A DNA stretch of 6,719 nt from Candidatus Rhabdochlamydia sp. (GTDB taxonomy: Bacteria; Chlamydiota; Chlamydiia; Chlamydiales; Rhabdochlamydiaceae). The stretch lies in NCBI GenBank assembly GCA_030043815.1, contig JASHWX010000123.1, positions 1 through 6,719 on the forward strand. Reading direction: 5' to 3'. Numbering within the stretch: the stretch's first letter is position 1; the number at the start of each line of letters is the position of its first letter. This document shows positions 4,779-6,719 of the stretch, one piece after another. A program made the translations under genes and the position numbers. The notes under the pieces were generated by a model. The model saw only the letters and a program-made list of their open reading frames with translations, was not told where the DNA came from and ran no database searches.

Positions 4779-5954
4779 TTAAACATATCGTTTGCGATTA
4801 ACTTCAAATCCATTTGTAGTATAGATCTTTAAATCAGACGGAATAGTTTTATCTAGAAGCTCTAGAAGAGTTATATCTTTTCCGAATTTTTTTGAGATAC
4901 CATTACTCATCAACACTTTAAATTTGGACTTAATTTTTTTCATTTTTTCTTTTATAGCCTCTTCTCGCAAATCATTTGGAAGAGATTCTATTTCCCGATC
5001 CGCGTCTATAGGATTTGAAATAGCAGATTCAATTTCATGGTCTTCTAATCCATATTCATTCTTGATGAAATTATACAAACTTTGACATCTAAGATGAAAA
5101 ACTCCATAAGAGCCGCCATCTAAGATATCTATTTGCGACAATTTAAGATCCAGCAAATCTTTATTTACAACAATTCCTATAATATCTTCCTTTGAAATAT
5201 TCTGATTAGCTATCGCTTCTCCAGGAATACTTTCTTTACACGTTCGTACGATCTGTTCTTTAATTGCAAATGCAATACTATTACGAATATATATTCCGAA
5301 AGCACCTGCTTCATAGCCAATTGCTTGGTCATGAACCGGTGAACGAGCTAAGCTAATTCCCCTCTCTTGATTATACCCGATAGTCAAAGTTCCATTATCA
5401 TGTTGAACACCATAGTTAAACCCAAGTTTGAGATTTACATTTTCGGCTGCTGCTTTACTTAAAATTCCATGTTGAAGTATCGAAGGAATCTTCCAAAAAT
5501 CACATTTTATTCCATGAAATAATATATCAGGATTTTTGATTAGAGGACCAAATTCAGAAGATTTTAAAATTGTTTCCGCTTCTCTATTCTTTACCATAAA
5601 AGATGAAAAGGACGTGTCCAACCTAATAAAGGACGTGTCCAACCTAATTGAGATATGTGCTGGCTCCAGCTGGATTTTGTTCATTGTAAACAGTGAACCA
5701 AAACAATACTTTTGCACCTTTTGATTATATTTGTCGATCTTGATGTTGATAATTGCGATTAGTAAATCATCTCTAGATTGGGCTAACAATGGTTGATTTT
5801 CTAGATTCCTATAACATTCCCTGGCCTTATTTCTAAGCTCTCTTAGAGAAGCTGGCGCTGGATCGTCAACGCTACTGCGAGAACCCTCATGCTGCCGAAT
5901 AACGCCGCCACCATCAATATAGAGATAATTTAGAGTTTTATTTGCAACTGTCAT
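4779..5954 (-). CDS. Protein of unknown function with possible ADP-ribosyltransferase-like core
   Basis: I do not recognise this 391-residue protein. No signal peptide or membrane helix is visible. The middle reads LFHGIK (145-150), then IPSILQHGIL (156-165), GISLARSP (199-206) and AIGYEAGAFGIYI (211-223). This resembles the H-G...IL..GL...S/Y...Y order of ADP-ribosyltransferase-fold proteins (PARP, DarT and Tpt1 type), with H147 in the histidine position. A catalytic glutamate cannot be placed, so the call is tentative. The N-terminus (about 30-85) and C-terminus (about 320-360) are charged and helical. IRLDTSF is duplicated at 103-116. AAGGA six bases before ATG, a consensus promoter and a terminator make it a self-contained unit. 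It is visibly more AT-rich than the transporter and fic genes, consistent with transfer. An effector or toxin role is possible but unproven. Confidence 0.7.
   Translation of the reverse strand: MTVANKTLNYLYIDGGGVIRQHEGSRSSVDDPAPASLRELRNKARECYRNLENQPLLAQSRDDLLIAIINIKIDKYNQKVQKYCFGSLFTMNKIQLEPAHISIRLDTSFIRLDTSFSSFMVKNREAETILKSSEFGPLIKNPDILFHGIKCDFWKIPSILQHGILSKAAAENVNLKLGFNYGVQHDNGTLTIGYNQERGISLARSPVHDQAIGYEAGAFGIYIRNSIAFAIKEQIVRTCKESIPGEAIANQNISKEDIIGIVVNKDLLDLKLSQIDILDGGSYGVFHLRCQSLYNFIKNEYGLEDHEIESAISNPIDADREIESLPNDLREEAIKEKMKKIKSKFKVLMSNGISKKFGKDITLLELLDKTIPSDLKIYTTNGFEVNRKRYV
5608..5649 (-). repeat. 21-bp in-frame tandem duplication inside the 391-residue gene
   Basis: Two adjacent 21-base units, 5608-5628 and 5629-5649, are identical at 20 positions. 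They encode IRLDTSF twice (residues 103-109 and 110-116). The unit is a multiple of three, so the frame survives. Near-identity suggests a recent slippage or duplication, probably in a linker before the predicted catalytic core. Confidence 0.95.
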
Positions 5955-5994
5955 TTTTTATCCTTTTATAAGTTTGTTATTGTTTATATTATTA

Positions 5995-6023
5995 ATTATA
6001 CTTATTAAAATATTTAATGTCAA
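5995..6023 (-). promoter_or_regulatory. Consensus sigma70-type promoter of the 391-residue gene
   Basis: On the - strand, TTGACA (6023-6018), a 17-bp spacer and TATAAT (6000-5995) match the consensus in all 12 positions with optimal spacing. A start near 5988 leaves a leader of about 34 bases ending in AAGGA and ATG at 5954. It is the strongest promoter in the window. Confidence 0.9.
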
Positions 6024-6091
6024 AATTTTTTTGAAATTAATACGCAAGTTGTTATCTGTGAACCACTTGCGTCTATTTGATCTATAAGCAT
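6020..6091 (-). CDS. Possible 23-codon upstream ORF
   Basis: ATG at 6091 is preceded by a perfect AGGAGG (6105-6100) at eight bases. The frame reads MLIDQIDASG, SQITTCVLIS, KKF and stops at TGA, which lies inside the TTGACA box of the next promoter. It could be a leader peptide or small protein. The alternative is that TGTTATAAT here (6098-6090) is an extended -10 promoter and the ORF is chance. Nothing in the peptide is recognisable. Confidence 0.25.
   Translation of the reverse strand: MLIDQIDASGSQITTCVLISKKF
6042..6072. promoter_or_regulatory. 12-bp inverted repeat upstream of the promoter
   Basis: ACGCAAGTTGTT (6042-6053) and AACCACTTGCGT (6061-6072) are inverse at 11 of 12 positions around a 7-base centre. 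The outer ACGCAAGT/ACTTGCGT arms are perfect. The element starts 19 bp upstream of the -35 box of the 391-residue gene, a position suited to an activator or regulator. It could also fold in RNA started from the extended -10 at 6090-6098. No T-run follows, so it is not a simple terminator. Confidence 0.5.
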
Positions 6092-6132
6092 TATAACACC
6101 CTCCTAAGTGCCTTATTTCGAAGAGAGAACCC

Positions 6133-6719
6133 TTATCCTCTCAAAAGGATCTTTCCTAAAAGGATAGGAATTTCAATTTCTGCCGAGTAAAACTTTTTAG
6201 ACGTCATGCGTTGGAATATGTCGTAAAGATAATCGACCCGTGTCCCATCGGGATAAACCGTCTGGGCAAGGGTGCTGCCGCTTGGGGAGTAGGTGTGGTG
6301 AAGAACTGTCCCATCTGCTTGGATGATCTGAACGGGTTTTCTCAAGGTATTGTATACAGTCTTTGTGGTCCCTCCTCCAGAGACCGATGTCGAGGAGAGG
6401 TTGCCCTGGATATCATATGCAAATGTCACTTGAGGCGTGTAGGGCGTTCCTTCCTCATCGATTGCGCTTGGAAATTGCGTCTGGATGCATCTACCAAAAG
6501 CGTCATAGGATTGAGCTGTCCTGTTTCCTCTAGAATCCGTTTGCAGCAAGAGCTTGGGTGAATGCCTTTTTAATTGTGCCATCGCCATCTACGGCATGCT
6601 GATTGCTCATTGCACGCAAATCATAGAGGCGTTCAGATTCGGAAAAGGGACTAGCTTTTACAGGAAGTATTAAAATAGTCTGCCGCCAACGACGGCTTCT
6701 TCATTTCCAGGTTGGATGA
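6133..6719 (-). pseudogene. Rhs/YD-repeat protein fragment, frameshifted and truncated
   Basis: Rhs proteins are large surface or secreted proteins whose YD repeats form a shell around a C-terminal toxin. The longest frame (6588 to 6133) has clear repeats: TDSRGNRTAQSYDAFGR, FAYDIQGNL, TVYNTLRKPVQIIQADGTV, HTYSPSGSTLAQTVYPDGTR and VDYLYDIFQRMTSKKFYSA. Upstream, another frame carries SERLYDLRAMSNQHAVDGDG and continues to QALAANGF before TAG at 6530, so a frameshift lies near 6535-6550. Closer to the edge, IQPGNEEAVVGGRLF sits in a third frame and runs into TAA, implying further damage. Rhs similarity stops at about 6178, exactly where the short repeat begins; the last residues (IEIPILLGKILLRG) are not Rhs-like. 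No toxin tip remains. The ATG at 6588 is not a genuine start. Confidence 0.8.
6158..6177. repeat. Partial third copy of the dispersed repeat
   Basis: AAAAGGATAGGAATTTCAAT is identical to 4060-4079 and, over its last 18 bases, has one difference from 4517-4534. Similarity ends at the T before the Rhs coding part. This places the repeat at the truncation point of the Rhs gene, which suggests a shared recombination junction. Confidence 0.6.

Noticed and set aside
6211..6561. A 116-codon open frame on the + strand opposite the Rhs fragment
   Set aside because: The reverse strand carries unmistakable YD repeats; the + frame is a compositional shadow.

Overview
The window looks like an accessory, rearranged stretch of a bacterial chromosome. 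Four well-formed genes and a pair of small paralogous genes sit among transposon and Rhs debris. The host cannot be fixed from sequence alone. Promoters look sigma70-like, non-coding DNA is AT-rich, and several starts lack a Shine-Dalgarno (SD) sequence. A Fic enzyme, a possible ADP-ribosyltransferase-fold protein and a broken Rhs gene would suit a host-associated bacterium, for example an amoeba-associated chlamydia-like or gammaproteobacterial organism. That is inference.

Left region (1-922, + strand): a tandem duplication of a complete transcription unit. Each copy has a structured leader, a six-cysteine protein of 72-74 residues, and a strong hairpin terminator with a TTCG loop. The two leaders fold into the same successive hairpins, and in the main hairpin every difference between copies keeps the fold. 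This is the strongest candidate for an undescribed regulatory system here.

Centre left (923-3600): an AT-rich promoter region with a 32-bp near-palindrome leads to a Bcr/CflA-type drug efflux transporter (+). It converges, with a 9-bp gap, on a class II Fic AMPylase gene (-). Directly upstream of the fic start lie six or seven copies of an 11-bp motif, TGTCRYAAAAR, arranged as two similar modules. This is a probable operator array, possibly read by the winged-helix tail of Fic itself.

Centre right (3603-4778): an NTF2/SnoaL-like protein gene (-) is followed by decayed DNA. It holds the C-terminal remnant of an IS91-type transposase between two direct copies of a 47-bp repeat. The first 18 bp of that repeat recur at the broken end of the Rhs gene near 6160.

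Right region (4779-6719, - strand): an AT-rich gene encodes a 391-residue protein with a possible ADP-ribosyltransferase-like core. It has a textbook promoter (TTGACA-17-TATAAT) and its own terminator. Upstream are an inverted repeat, an extended -10 element and a possible 23-codon ORF. The window ends in a frameshifted, truncated Rhs/YD-repeat pseudogene.
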